Assembly (NCBI RefSeq): GCF_002056795.1
Contig: NZ_CP020104.1
Span: 2,553,001-2,617,000, forward strand
DNA length: 64,000 bases
Direction: 5' to 3'
DNA from: Spirosoma aerolatum
GTDB lineage: Bacteria; Bacteroidota; Bacteroidia; Cytophagales; Spirosomataceae
Under the pieces are notes generated by a model, which worked only from the letters and a program-made list of their open reading frames with translations, had not been told where the DNA came from and ran no database searches. The translations under genes were made by a program, and so were the position numbers. Below are positions 34,863 through 44,436 of this stretch, piece after piece (position 1 is the stretch's first letter; each line of letters opens with the position of its first letter).

Positions 34863-37800
34863 ATGAAGCTTCTTTTACTGTCTTCAACGTCACTAACCGG
34901 CTCATTGCGACGCCTGCTGGTGACGTTTTTAGTTAGTGCGGTGCCAATCCTGTCGGTTTGGGCACAAACCGTTTCGGGACGAGTTACCTCGGCCGACGAT
35001 AATCAACCCTTACCGGGTGTGTCGATTGTGGTTAAAGGCTCCTCCACGGGTACTACGTCCCGCGCCGATGGAACCTATTCGCTAAACGTACCAGTCAACG
35101 GTACGCTGACGTTTTCATTCATTGGCTATCAAACTCAGGAGCTTGCCGTTGGTAACCGCAGCACAATCGATGTGGCTATGGCCGTAGGTACGGCTACCCT
35201 GAGCGAAATAGTCGTAACGGCGCTGGGTATTAAGAAAGATATACGCCAGACGGGAGTAGCTATTCAGTCGGTCGATGGAGCACAACTGCTCAAAGCGCGT
35301 GAACCGAACCCGATCAACTCGCTGACCGGAAAAGTAGCGGGTTTAACCATCGGTGCTTCGTCGGAACTGCTGGGCCGCCCAAACATTTCGTTGCGGGGTA
35401 ATTCCGATGTCCTGTTTGTGGTCGATGGTATTCCCATTACGTCCGATACCTGGAACATCAGTGCCGACGATATTGATACCTACACGGTGCTGAAAGGGGC
35501 TTCGGCATCTGCCCTGTATGGTTTCCGGGGTAAGAACGGGGCCATTCTGATTACCACCAAACGTGGTACGAAAGATAAGCGTGGTTTTTCGGTGGAAGTG
35601 AACACGAGCCAGATGTTCGATCAGGGATTCATTGCCATTCCGAAAGTGCAGGATGAGTACGGTCCTGGCGATCATGGGGTTTATGCCTTCGGCGATGGCA
35701 AAGGAAATGGCTTGAACGATGGCGACTACGACATCTGGGGACCTGCTCTGAATGGTCAGTTGATTCCACAGTATGACAGTCCGGTAGTACCCGGTCAAAC
35801 GTTCACGACCAAGTTCCCGAATGGAGCCACGTTTACCAGCGACCGTCAGCCTACGCCATTTACTCCGCGCGGGAAAGACAACCTCCGTCGGTTCATCCAG
35901 ACGGGTATCCTGTCGAACAATAACGTAGCGGTAGCCGCAACGGGCGAGAAATATGATATGCGCTTTTCGCTGTCGTATAATTACCAGCGTGGTCTGGTTC
36001 CGAATACCAAACTGAATGTGGCTAACTTTAACATTACGGGTGGGTACAACTTTTCGCCGAAGCTCCGTTTTGAAACCAGCCTGAACTACAATCGGCAGTT
36101 TACGCCCAACTTCCCCGATGTAAACTACGGTCCGAACTCGCTGATTTATAATATTATTGCCTGGGGCGGTGCCGACTGGAACATCGACGATATGAAGCAG
36201 ATCTGGCAGCCGGGTAAGGAAGGAACGCAACAGATTTATGCCGAGTATCAGCGCTACAATAACCCTTGGTTCCTGGCAAAATACTGGTTGCGCGGTCACT
36301 ACAACAACAACGTGTATGGTTATGCGTCACTACGGTATCAACTTACCGATGGGCTTCAACTAACGGCAAAAACCCAGTTGACAACCTACAACCTGCTTCG
36401 CACCGAAAAATTCCCGTACTCGGCTACCACCTATGGTCGTGAAGAAGCTCGGGGTGACTATCGTGAAGATCGTCGGGCGTTGTTCGATAACATCAACCAG
36501 GTGTTGCTTCAGTACAACAAAAAGGTAACGCCCGATCTGACCGTAAATGCACTGGCAGGGGGCGAAGCTCGGGTGTTTAACTACAATTCTGACTTTGCCA
36601 GCACCAACTACCTGAACGTTCCGGGGGTATACAACTTCGCCAACTCATCGAATGCGCTAATCGCCAATAACTTCCAGGCCGATATGCGGGTGTTGTCTGC
36701 TTATTATTCAGCCGACTTTACGTTCCGCGATTATGTAACGCTGACCACAACGGGCCGGATGGATAAACTTTCGACCCTGCCTAAAGGTAACAATGCGTAC
36801 TTCTATCCGTCGGTAGCGCTGAGTACAGTTCTATCAGACTATATCAATCTGCCAACGAACCTGGGTATTTCATTCCTGAAACTACGGGCGTCGTATGCCA
36901 ATGTAAAAGACGGTCTGACCCAGTCGACGATTGGTACAACACCGGGCGCTTCGTATCCGCTGGGCTATGGGGTTGACTACAGCTCCTCGTATGGTGGACC
37001 AACCTACCAGAACTCGGCGGTGTATTCGCTACCCCTTGTGTACAATAACAAACCGGCAGCCTATTATACCAATACGCTCAACAACCCGAACCTGAAGCCG
37101 AACTCCACGTCGCAAACGGAGGTAGGGCTGGACATTCGCTTCCTGAACAACCGACTGGCGCTGGATGCGGCTTACTTCATCAGCAACGACGGGCCTCGTA
37201 TCTTCACGCTACCCTCTTCGGAATCAACGGGATACACAGGCCGACTGGTGAATGGAATCATGACGCAGAAAAAAGGCGGAGAAATCTCGCTGACAGGCCA
37301 GGCGATTCGTTCGCCTAAAGGCTTCAACTGGGACGTGGTTGCCAACTACTCGACCTATACCGAACGGCTGAAGGAAGTGTATCCCGAAGGCGGTATCAAT
37401 ACCCTGGCTTCCAACTATTTTGTGGGTAGTAGCAGTAGTTCACGCTTTATCAACATTGGCGATCGGACCGATGGGTTCTATGCGGGTTCGTTCATCCGTA
37501 CGCCCGACGGGCAGTTGATCAACGATGCGGGTGGACGGCCGATCGTCAATCCGGTGGCTCAGTTCCTGGGGTATGTGAATCCGAAGTTTGTGTGGGGACT
37601 CAATAACCGCTTCAGTTATAAAAACATCAACTTCAGCTTCCAGTTCGATGGTCGCGTGGGGGGGATCATTGGCGATTATGTCCGGCAGAAAACCTTCCAG
37701 GGAGGTCGTAACATCGAAACCATTCAGGGAGCCTATGGCGAAGCCCGTAAGAATGATGTACAGGCTGTCAAATCGTATGTGGGTGAAGGTGTAGTGCTGA

Positions 37801-38168
37801 CGAGTGGCTCAATAAACTACGACGTAAACGGGAACATCCTCAACTACGGCGAATTGAAATACGCACCCAACACGACCAAAACGTATGCACAGGACTACAT
37901 CGCCCGGGTATATGGGCAGGCGGAGTCCTTCCTGATGGATCGGAGTTATGCCAAATTGCGCGAGGTAATCATTGGTTACACGCTGCCACAGACTGCCCTG
38001 CGTCGGCTGGGAGTAAAACAGGCGAGTGTGTCGGTGGTTGGTCGTAACCTGCTGTATTTCGCCAAATACAAAGACATCGACCTCGACCAGTATCTGACAG
38101 GTGGTATCTCAGGTCTGCAAACCCCAACCACCCGGCGGTATGGTATCAATCTGAATCTGGTATTTTAA
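34863..38168 (+). CDS. SusC/RagA family TonB-linked outer-membrane protein
   Basis: 1101 aa. A signal peptide (LLVTFLVSAVPILSVWAQ) is followed by a carboxypeptidase-regulatory-like domain (about 36-115, VSGRVTSADDNQPLPGVSIV), a plug (about 120-240, ALGIKKDIRQTGVAIQSVDG to GAILITTKRGTK) and a 22-stranded barrel ending in LNLVF. SusC proteins import ligands across the outer membrane with energy from TonB, and the next gene encodes the SusD lid. No STN domain is seen, so no direct anti-sigma signalling is expected. Genes on both sides point to an organophosphonate or phospho-compound as ligand rather than a glycan: no glycoside hydrolase is in the cluster. Confidence 0.96.
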   Translation: MKLLLLSSTSLTGSLRRLLVTFLVSAVPILSVWAQTVSGRVTSADDNQPLPGVSIVVKGSSTGTTSRADGTYSLNVPVNGTLTFSFIGYQTQELAVGNRSTIDVAMAVGTATLSEIVVTALGIKKDIRQTGVAIQSVDGAQLLKAREPNPINSLTGKVAGLTIGASSELLGRPNISLRGNSDVLFVVDGIPITSDTWNISADDIDTYTVLKGASASALYGFRGKNGAILITTKRGTKDKRGFSVEVNTSQMFDQGFIAIPKVQDEYGPGDHGVYAFGDGKGNGLNDGDYDIWGPALNGQLIPQYDSPVVPGQTFTTKFPNGATFTSDRQPTPFTPRGKDNLRRFIQTGILSNNNVAVAATGEKYDMRFSLSYNYQRGLVPNTKLNVANFNITGGYNFSPKLRFETSLNYNRQFTPNFPDVNYGPNSLIYNIIAWGGADWNIDDMKQIWQPGKEGTQQIYAEYQRYNNPWFLAKYWLRGHYNNNVYGYASLRYQLTDGLQLTAKTQLTTYNLLRTEKFPYSATTYGREEARGDYREDRRALFDNINQVLLQYNKKVTPDLTVNALAGGEARVFNYNSDFASTNYLNVPGVYNFANSSNALIANNFQADMRVLSAYYSADFTFRDYVTLTTTGRMDKLSTLPKGNNAYFYPSVALSTVLSDYINLPTNLGISFLKLRASYANVKDGLTQSTIGTTPGASYPLGYGVDYSSSYGGPTYQNSAVYSLPLVYNNKPAAYYTNTLNNPNLKPNSTSQTEVGLDIRFLNNRLALDAAYFISNDGPRIFTLPSSESTGYTGRLVNGIMTQKKGGEISLTGQAIRSPKGFNWDVVANYSTYTERLKEVYPEGGINTLASNYFVGSSSSSRFINIGDRTDGFYAGSFIRTPDGQLINDAGGRPIVNPVAQFLGYVNPKFVWGLNNRFSYKNINFSFQFDGRVGGIIGDYVRQKTFQGGRNIETIQGAYGEARKNDVQAVKSYVGEGVVLTSGSINYDVNGNILNYGELKYAPNTTKTYAQDYIARVYGQAESFLMDRSYAKLREVIIGYTLPQTALRRLGVKQASVSVVGRNLLYFAKYKDIDLDQYLTGGISGLQTPTTRRYGINLNLVF

Positions 38169-38175
38169 AAACGTC

Positions 38176-38247
38176 TTACCCCTAAATCCCTTAAAGGGGA
38201 CTCTGCTTCCACTCGGATTTAAGTCACTTTAGGGGATTTAGGGGTAA
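38176..38247 (+). repeat. Inverted repeat between susC and susD (TTACCCCTAAATCCC type)
   Basis: Arms 38176-38202 and 38222-38247 are near-complementary (TTACCCCTAAATCCC on the left against GGGATTTAGGGGTAA on the right). It fills most of the 101-bp gap between susC and susD. I recall this palindrome from many Bacteroidota intergenic regions. Inside an operon it may stabilise or attenuate the transcript and set the SusC to SusD ratio. Confidence 0.75.
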
Positions 38248-38269
38248 ACCGATTATCGACTTTACAATT

Positions 38270-39841
38270 ATGAAAATTCATAAACACATACTCCTTCCGG
38301 TTTTGGCGCTGGGCTTGATGCTGACCAGTTGCGAGAAACCTTTCGATCAACTCGAACAGGACCCTAACCGGCCTACGAGCGCACCCGCATCGCTGGTATT
38401 CAATGGCGTACTGAACGACATGTACAGCATTGCGGGTGGTGGTGCCTGGAACGACTCCCAGCGATACAACCAGTTCTACGCCAGTAACTACAACTACTAC
38501 GCCACCAACGAATACTCCTGGACATCGACCGGGCTGTATTACACGACGCTGAAAAATGTGGTAAAAATGGAGCAGGAGGCTAAAAAAGCGGGCCTTCCCG
38601 ATATGAATGCCTATTCGGCTCTTGGTAAATTTTTCCGGGCTTATTTTTTCGAGCAGATGACCAAGCGCCTGGGCGATATTCCGATGACACAGGCACTACA
38701 GGGACTCGACAATCAAACGCCGAAGTACGATTCGCAGAAGGACGTGTATGTGCAGATTCTGAAATGGCTCGACGATGCCAATAGCGATCTGACTTCGTTG
38801 ATTGCCAAAAACGACAATAATCTGGCAGGTGATATTTACCTGAATAACAGCCTGGCCAAGTGGCAAAAAGTGGTGAACACGTACAAACTGCGTGTGCTGA
38901 TCAGTCTGTCAAAAAAAGAATCAGATGCGGATCTGAACGTTAAAGCGCGTTTTGCCGATGTGGTGAATAACCCCACCAAGTATCCGCTGATGGCGTCGAT
39001 GGACGATAACCTGCAGTACATCTACAACAACCAGTATAACAAGTATAATCGGAACCCCGATAACTTTGGTCAGAATGCCACGCGCGAAAATATGGCCGCT
39101 ACCTATCTGGGGACACTGACAACGTTGAAAGATCCGCGCACGTTTGTCGTAGCCGAACCGGCTACGGCCAAAGTGGCAGCAGGTGTCAAACCAACTGATT
39201 TTGCCGCGTTTGTGGGTGCATCGTCGGGCGAAGATCTGGCGATCATGTCATCGAACGCCAATCAGGGGCTTTATTCGTTCCAGAACCGAAAACACTACTA
39301 CAGCACCTATACGGCTGAGCCTTACATCCTTGTTGGTTATCCTGAACTACAGTTTTCTCTGGCCGAAGGGATCAACCGGGGTTGGGCGGCTGGTAATGCG
39401 GAAGAGTATTACAAAAACGGCATTCTGGCATCGTGGGGATTTTATGGGCTGAAAGATGGGGCCAATACGGTGTATTTCTCGGCCGACGGTGGGTATAAAG
39501 TGTTCAACACCTATACGGTCAATGTAAGCTTTGCCGATTACTACGCGCAGTCGGCGGTGAAGTATGCGGGCAATTCGGCTGATGGGCTGAAGCAGATTCT
39601 GACCCAGAAATACCTGGCCTTTGCCCAACAGTCGGGTCTGGAAGCGTTTTATAATCAGCGTCGGACGGGCGTACCGACCTTTTTGGTTGGTCCCGGAACG
39701 GGCAACAGCCAGCGAATCCCGCTCCGCTGGCAGTATCCGGCAACCGAACGGTCGTATAACGCGGCCAATAATACAGCGGCTGTTCAGGGCCAGTACGGCG
39801 GTAACGACGACATCAATGCCGCTATGTGGAGTTTGAAATAA
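38270..39841 (+). CDS. SusD/RagB-like outer-membrane lipoprotein
   Basis: 523 aa. The type II signal peptide ends LMLTSC with lipidated Cys21, followed by EKPFDQLEQDPNRPTSA, the opening typical of the SusD-like PF12771 group. Helical repeats (about 80-220) correspond to the TPR-like scaffold of SusD. It should cap the SusC barrel on the cell surface and bind ligand. The C-terminus (AFYNQRRTGVPTF, then IPLRWQYPATE) matches the family. A hairpin follows the stop. Confidence 0.95.
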   Translation: MKIHKHILLPVLALGLMLTSCEKPFDQLEQDPNRPTSAPASLVFNGVLNDMYSIAGGGAWNDSQRYNQFYASNYNYYATNEYSWTSTGLYYTTLKNVVKMEQEAKKAGLPDMNAYSALGKFFRAYFFEQMTKRLGDIPMTQALQGLDNQTPKYDSQKDVYVQILKWLDDANSDLTSLIAKNDNNLAGDIYLNNSLAKWQKVVNTYKLRVLISLSKKESDADLNVKARFADVVNNPTKYPLMASMDDNLQYIYNNQYNKYNRNPDNFGQNATRENMAATYLGTLTTLKDPRTFVVAEPATAKVAAGVKPTDFAAFVGASSGEDLAIMSSNANQGLYSFQNRKHYYSTYTAEPYILVGYPELQFSLAEGINRGWAAGNAEEYYKNGILASWGFYGLKDGANTVYFSADGGYKVFNTYTVNVSFADYYAQSAVKYAGNSADGLKQILTQKYLAFAQQSGLEAFYNQRRTGVPTFLVGPGTGNSQRIPLRWQYPATERSYNAANNTAAVQGQYGGNDDINAAMWSLK

Positions 39842-39844
39842 ACC

Positions 39845-39888
39845 CATCGGGAATGCCCAGGCAATCATTTGTCTAGGCATTCCCGATG
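39845..39888 (+). terminator. Hairpin after susD
   Basis: CATCGGGAATGCC (39845-39857) pairs perfectly with GGCATTCCCGATG (39876-39888), 13 bp, 3 bp after the susD stop. The following sequence is AT-rich but has no long T run, so read-through into the phosphoesterase gene 220 bp downstream is possible. Confidence 0.65.
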
Positions 39889-40060
39889 ATTGAAAAATTC
39901 GATACCAACCATCAATCCCCCGGTTGGACCAACTATTGAAACCGTTCCTGGCTTTTACCGAGAACGGTTATTGGGCGTTTAAGGGGATTCCTTTATTTTT
40001 AACGCATTCCTGCTTGAAGCCGCCCCAACTGGTCTATTTTCGTCCATCCGTTTTTACCTT

Positions 40061-40981
40061 ATGAACCGTCGAACCCTTCTCAAATCTGCCAGCTTACTAC
40101 CGTTTGTACCTGGTTTAACACCTGAATCGTCGTCACAGAATCTGGCCCGCAAGCGTAGTGTTCGATTCGCCTACGTGGGCGATACGCACATTACACCCGA
40201 AACGACGCCCATGAAAGGGGTTGCCAATTGTTTCCATCACGTACAAAATCAGGCTGATAAGCCTGCGTTTGTGCTGCATGGGGGCGACGTAATCATGGAT
40301 GCGCTGAAACAGGATCGGGCCGAGGTGCAGAAACAGTGGGATGCCTGGCATACGGTTGTAAAAGCCGAGAACTCGCTGCCCATCGAATATTGCATCGGTA
40401 ACCACGACGTATGGGGATATGAAGAGGCCAAGAGCGATCCTATGTATGGTAAAAAATGGGCCGTCGATCTGATGCGTATTGGCGAGCGATACCGTAGCTT
40501 TGACCGAAACGGCTGGCATTTTATCATGCTCGACAGTGTTCAGCTAACGCCCGAAAACAAATGGTATACGGGCTTTATCGACCCGCAGCAGTTGGAATGG
40601 CTGAAGAACGATCTGGCAAAAACGAATCCGAAAACGCCCGTGCTAATTCTGTCGCACATTCCTATTTTCAGCCCTACGGCCTTTTTTAGTGAAGCGAACG
40701 TTAAAAATGGCAACTGGGCTATTTCGGGCGGACTGGTATTAGCCAATACGCCCGAGTTGCTGAAGCTATTTTATCAATACCCAAACGTGAAAGCGGCCCT
40801 GAGTGGGCACATGCACCTGCTCGACCGGGTCGATTACAACGGCGTGTCCTACTTCTGCAATGGGGCTGTGTCGGGCAACTGGTGGAAAAGCGATACCTAT
40901 CAGCAAACGAAAGCGGGGTACGCCCTGTTTGACCTGTTCGACGACGGAAGCATTGAACGAACTTACCTTCAGTACACATAA
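40061..40981 (+). CDS. Calcineurin-like metallophosphoesterase, exported
   Basis: 306 aa. The N-terminus MNRRTLLKSASLLPFVPG is Tat-like (RR followed by a hydrophobic stretch), so a folded, metal-loaded protein is probably exported. The binuclear metal motifs are in order: GDTH (Asp41, His43), HGGDV (Asp76), GNHD (Asn114, His115), LSHIP and SGHMH. It hydrolyses a phosphomonoester or diester in the periplasm. The gene sits between susD and the PhnZ-like gene, only 3 bp from the latter, so it probably trims an imported phospho- or phosphonoester before uptake. Confidence 0.9.
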   Translation: MNRRTLLKSASLLPFVPGLTPESSSQNLARKRSVRFAYVGDTHITPETTPMKGVANCFHHVQNQADKPAFVLHGGDVIMDALKQDRAEVQKQWDAWHTVVKAENSLPIEYCIGNHDVWGYEEAKSDPMYGKKWAVDLMRIGERYRSFDRNGWHFIMLDSVQLTPENKWYTGFIDPQQLEWLKNDLAKTNPKTPVLILSHIPIFSPTAFFSEANVKNGNWAISGGLVLANTPELLKLFYQYPNVKAALSGHMHLLDRVDYNGVSYFCNGAVSGNWWKSDTYQQTKAGYALFDLFDDGSIERTYLQYT

Positions 40982-40984
40982 TCT

Positions 40985-41533
40985 ATGCAAGTTATCGCTG
41001 ATCTCTTCGCCCAAGGTGGGCAGGATGCTTATTTTGGGGAGCCTGTAACCCAGATTGAACACGCACTGCAATGTGCCCATCTGGCCGAAAAGGCTGGGGC
41101 GGATGAAGAAACCATTGTAGCCGCTTTTCTGCACGATATTGGTCACCTGCTTCCGCCCGACTTAGCCAATGGCTACATGGATGGGTACGGTACAGTAGAC
41201 CATGAACGACTCGGTGCCGACTATCTGCGGGAACTTGGCTTTTCGGAGAAAGTCGCGCAACTGATTGAGCATCACGTGAATGCCAAGCGGTATCTGGTCT
41301 ATAAAAATGCGGCTTACTTTGATCGGCTGTCGGAGGCCAGTCTGAAAACGCTGGAGTTTCAGGGCGGACCCATGAAACCGGGCGAAGCGCTGGCCTTTGA
41401 AACCAATCCCTATTTTCGGGAAATTCTACAGGTACGTGGCTGGGACGAACAGGCGAAAATCCCCGGTCTGCCTACGCCGGATATGGCCTATTATCTGGCA
41501 ATGGCTCAACGGGTAGAGAGTTCTGGTAATTAA
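40985..41533 (+). CDS. HD-domain phosphonate oxygenase, PhnZ-like (TIGR03276 type)
   Basis: 182 aa. PhnZ uses a mixed-valent di-iron site and O2 to split 1-hydroxy-2-aminoethylphosphonate into glycine and phosphate. The PhnZ landmarks align with a near-constant offset: Tyr16 and Glu19 (QDAYFGEP) for the substrate-gating Tyr24/Glu27, His26 for His34, His50-Asp51 (FLHDIGH) for His58/Asp59, then His73 and His97 (IEHHVNAKR). It is therefore a better match to oxygenases than to HD phosphohydrolases. The flanking genes are 3 and 2 bp away, so it is cotranslated with a phosphoesterase on each side. The hydroxylase PhnY is not in the window. Confidence 0.88.
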   Translation: MQVIADLFAQGGQDAYFGEPVTQIEHALQCAHLAEKAGADEETIVAAFLHDIGHLLPPDLANGYMDGYGTVDHERLGADYLRELGFSEKVAQLIEHHVNAKRYLVYKNAAYFDRLSEASLKTLEFQGGPMKPGEALAFETNPYFREILQVRGWDEQAKIPGLPTPDMAYYLAMAQRVESSGN

Positions 41534-41535
41534 CT

Positions 41536-44328
41536 ATGAAATTCGCTCCATTTCTTCTTCTGCTTGTTTCGCTATCTGCGTTCGCCCAACGTACCTATAC
41601 GACCTTGCAGGTGCCAGGTCGGGCGGAGTTCTGCAAAATTGATACGGCTGGCCGATCTGTCCTGCCAAGTGGACGCTATGTGACACCTGCAGGGCGAACC
41701 ATTCGCATTACGAACGATCCGTTTGGGTTAGCTATATCGCCCAATGGGCAGCGGGCTGTTTCGCTGCACGACGGCGTGTTGACCGTTCTGCACTTGTCTC
41801 GGGCCGGAACCTCACAGCCTGAGTCGGTTACGGCTATCCGTATTCCCGATTATGCCGGTAAAATTCCTGAAGCGTTAAAAGCAGGCTCGTTTCTGGGCGT
41901 TGCTTTTGCGGCCGACAACAAAATAGCCTACCTGAGCAATGGTGATAAAGGCCGGGTACTCATCTTTGATACCGATCAGTTCCAAACCATCGACAGCATC
42001 AATCTGGATGGCAATGGCTATACCGATAGCTTTACATCGGACCTGCTCCTGAATGGCAATGAATTGCTTGCGCTTGATCGCGCCAATTTCCGGTTGGTAC
42101 GGATCGATCTGGCTACCAAACGAATCACGGCTTCGATTCCGACCGGACGGCAACCCTTCGGCCTGGCCATTAGCCCGGATCGGCAGTTGGCGTTCGTGGC
42201 GAACGTTGGGCTGTATGCCTACCCCAAAGTACCCGGTGTAACCAAAGAGAATCAGGAAACAATGGCCCTGAAGTTTCCGCCGTATGCGGCTCATACCAAA
42301 GAGTCGGAGGAGGGGGTTGAAGCGGAGGGTCGTCGGATACCGGGCCTGGGAAGCCCCCTGGTCGATGAAGCCATGAGTGTCTGGACGGTTAATTTGCGGA
42401 CCAACAAGGTCGTTCGGAAAATCAAGACCGGCGTTCAGATTGGCGAAATGATCGAGGAGGCCGAAGTGGTTGGTGGAGCTTCGCCAAACTCGGTGGTGGT
42501 TGGAAGTCGATACGCGTACGTTTCCAATGCCACCAACGACAATATTTCCATTATCGACTATAAACCCGGTGGTCGTTCAGTTCCCAGATTAGCCGGAACC
42601 ATTGCGCTGAAAATTGACCCGAAACTGGATCGGTTCCGGGGATTGATGCCGTTTGGTATGGCGCTAACCAAAGACGAAAAAACGCTGTACGTGGCACTCC
42701 TGGCCTTCAATGCCGTAGCCGTAGTCGATGTGCCAACCCGCACCGTTCGCGGACTAATCCCGACGGGGTGGGGCCCTACGCGGGTAGCACTGTCGCCGGA
42801 TGAAAAAATGCTGTATGCCATCTCCGCAAGAGGATATGGGGCCGGACCCAATGGAGGGGCCAGTTTCGTGAAGCCACCACAGGGAACCTACATTGGCGAT
42901 ATTCAACTCGGTACGTTTCAGGCCATTCCCGTGCCGGAGAAAACTCAACTAACCACCTACACAAAGCAGGTTCTGGAAAATACCTATCAGGCTGTTACCG
43001 TTACCGACGATGGCCGAAATCCCTTACCCGCTTTGCCGAAAATTCGCCAGACACCCGCCAGTAAGTCGCCCATCAAATACATTGTCTACATCACGAAAGA
43101 AAACCGGACTTACGACGAAGTGCTAGGGCAACTACGAACGGGTGATGGAGATTCAACGCTGGCCCGGTTCGGTCAGGGGGTGACCATCAAAACCCGCGTG
43201 TCGACTAGTCGCGGGAACAGCGGCCGAACAACCGATACGGCCCTGGATAGCATTCGGGTCACAGCCGCCGATATTATGCCCAATCACCTGGGGGTGGCAC
43301 GTCAGTTTGCGTTTTCAGATAATTTTTACTGCGATTCGGACGCCAGTATTCATGGTCATCACTGGATGATGGGTACCATTCCGAATGAGTGGGTTGAGGC
43401 CAATGCGGCTTCAAAAGGTCGGTTCGACGCCGATTCAAAAGCACCGGGTCGGCGATTTCCCAAGACGTCGGGCGCTATTGACCCGGAAGATTACAACGAA
43501 ATCGGTGGACTCTGGGAAGCGCTTGAACGTAATAAAATCCCGTTCTATAATTTCGGAGAAGCGAATGAATATGCCGGATCGGTCGAAGAGTGGACAACTA
43601 CCCAGTTTGGCGCGGCTCAGCCGGTGGTGTTCCCCATGCCGAAAGCCGTGTATCCGCACACCTCCCGCGATTATGCCGGGTACAATACCAACGTGCCCGA
43701 TCAGTACCGGATGGAGCAGTTCGAGCGGGAATTTACGGCTAAATGGTTAGGCAAGAGTAAGCAAACCATGCCGCAACTCGTAACGATGCAGATACCGAAC
43801 GATCATGGTGCCGGTCCCCGATCTGATTTTGGCTATCCTTACCTGCATTCGTACATGGCCGATAACGATCTGGCCGTTGGGCGCGTGCTCCATTTCCTGT
43901 CGCGTACGAAGTACTGGAAAAACATGCTGGTCATCATTACCGAAGATGATCCGCAGGGCGGTGTGGATCATATTGATGCCCACCGCTCGATTCTGATGAT
44001 GGCGGGGCCGTATGTAAAACGTGGTTATGTATCGCACACCCATGCCAATTTCGGTTCGATCCTGAAAGTGATGTACAATATCCTGGGCATTCCGTATGTG
44101 AACCAGTACGACCAGACGGCTTCGCTTCTGCAGGATTTTTTTACCGACAAACCCGATTTCCGCCCTTACGACGCGGTACTGCCCGATGCCCGCGTTTTCG
44201 ATCCACAGGCAGCCATGAAACCCTACAAAAAACCATTCGACTGGCGTAAAATCCAGAAAGGCCCCGAAATGGACGACCGGGCCGATCAGCGTGCCGAACA
44301 CTACCGCCAGCAGAACGGCGATTATTGA
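41536..44328 (+). CDS. Beta-propeller (YncE-like) / phosphoesterase fusion protein
   Basis: 930 aa. Signal peptide FAPFLLLLVSLSAFAQ, then a seven-bladed YncE-like propeller (about 40-490; repeats such as PTRVALSPDEKMLYAIS and FGLAISPDRQLAFVANVG) and a C-terminal phosphoesterase domain of the phospholipase C/acid phosphatase group (about 510-900: KYIVYITKENRTYDEVLGQL, SDNFYCDSDASIHGHHWMMG, ITEDDPQGGVDHIDAHRS). It is a known bifunctional family, but the natural substrate is unknown. Start is 2 bp after the PhnZ-like stop. Periplasmic release of phosphate or of a phosphonate head group is a reasonable role. Confidence 0.9.
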   Translation: MKFAPFLLLLVSLSAFAQRTYTTLQVPGRAEFCKIDTAGRSVLPSGRYVTPAGRTIRITNDPFGLAISPNGQRAVSLHDGVLTVLHLSRAGTSQPESVTAIRIPDYAGKIPEALKAGSFLGVAFAADNKIAYLSNGDKGRVLIFDTDQFQTIDSINLDGNGYTDSFTSDLLLNGNELLALDRANFRLVRIDLATKRITASIPTGRQPFGLAISPDRQLAFVANVGLYAYPKVPGVTKENQETMALKFPPYAAHTKESEEGVEAEGRRIPGLGSPLVDEAMSVWTVNLRTNKVVRKIKTGVQIGEMIEEAEVVGGASPNSVVVGSRYAYVSNATNDNISIIDYKPGGRSVPRLAGTIALKIDPKLDRFRGLMPFGMALTKDEKTLYVALLAFNAVAVVDVPTRTVRGLIPTGWGPTRVALSPDEKMLYAISARGYGAGPNGGASFVKPPQGTYIGDIQLGTFQAIPVPEKTQLTTYTKQVLENTYQAVTVTDDGRNPLPALPKIRQTPASKSPIKYIVYITKENRTYDEVLGQLRTGDGDSTLARFGQGVTIKTRVSTSRGNSGRTTDTALDSIRVTAADIMPNHLGVARQFAFSDNFYCDSDASIHGHHWMMGTIPNEWVEANAASKGRFDADSKAPGRRFPKTSGAIDPEDYNEIGGLWEALERNKIPFYNFGEANEYAGSVEEWTTTQFGAAQPVVFPMPKAVYPHTSRDYAGYNTNVPDQYRMEQFEREFTAKWLGKSKQTMPQLVTMQIPNDHGAGPRSDFGYPYLHSYMADNDLAVGRVLHFLSRTKYWKNMLVIITEDDPQGGVDHIDAHRSILMMAGPYVKRGYVSHTHANFGSILKVMYNILGIPYVNQYDQTASLLQDFFTDKPDFRPYDAVLPDARVFDPQAAMKPYKKPFDWRKIQKGPEMDDRADQRAEHYRQQNGDY

Positions 44329-44436
44329 TGCCCGAACGTATGATTTTGTCTTATCTTGCATCAATGTGGCAGTTCATGATAAGCCTGAAACTAACATTAC
44401 GTATACCAACCTTTGCACATAAAAATTAATCGATTC

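Noticed and set aside
35343..36299. 318-aa antisense frame inside susC
   Set aside because: Lies opposite the conserved plug and early barrel of susC and has no family signature.
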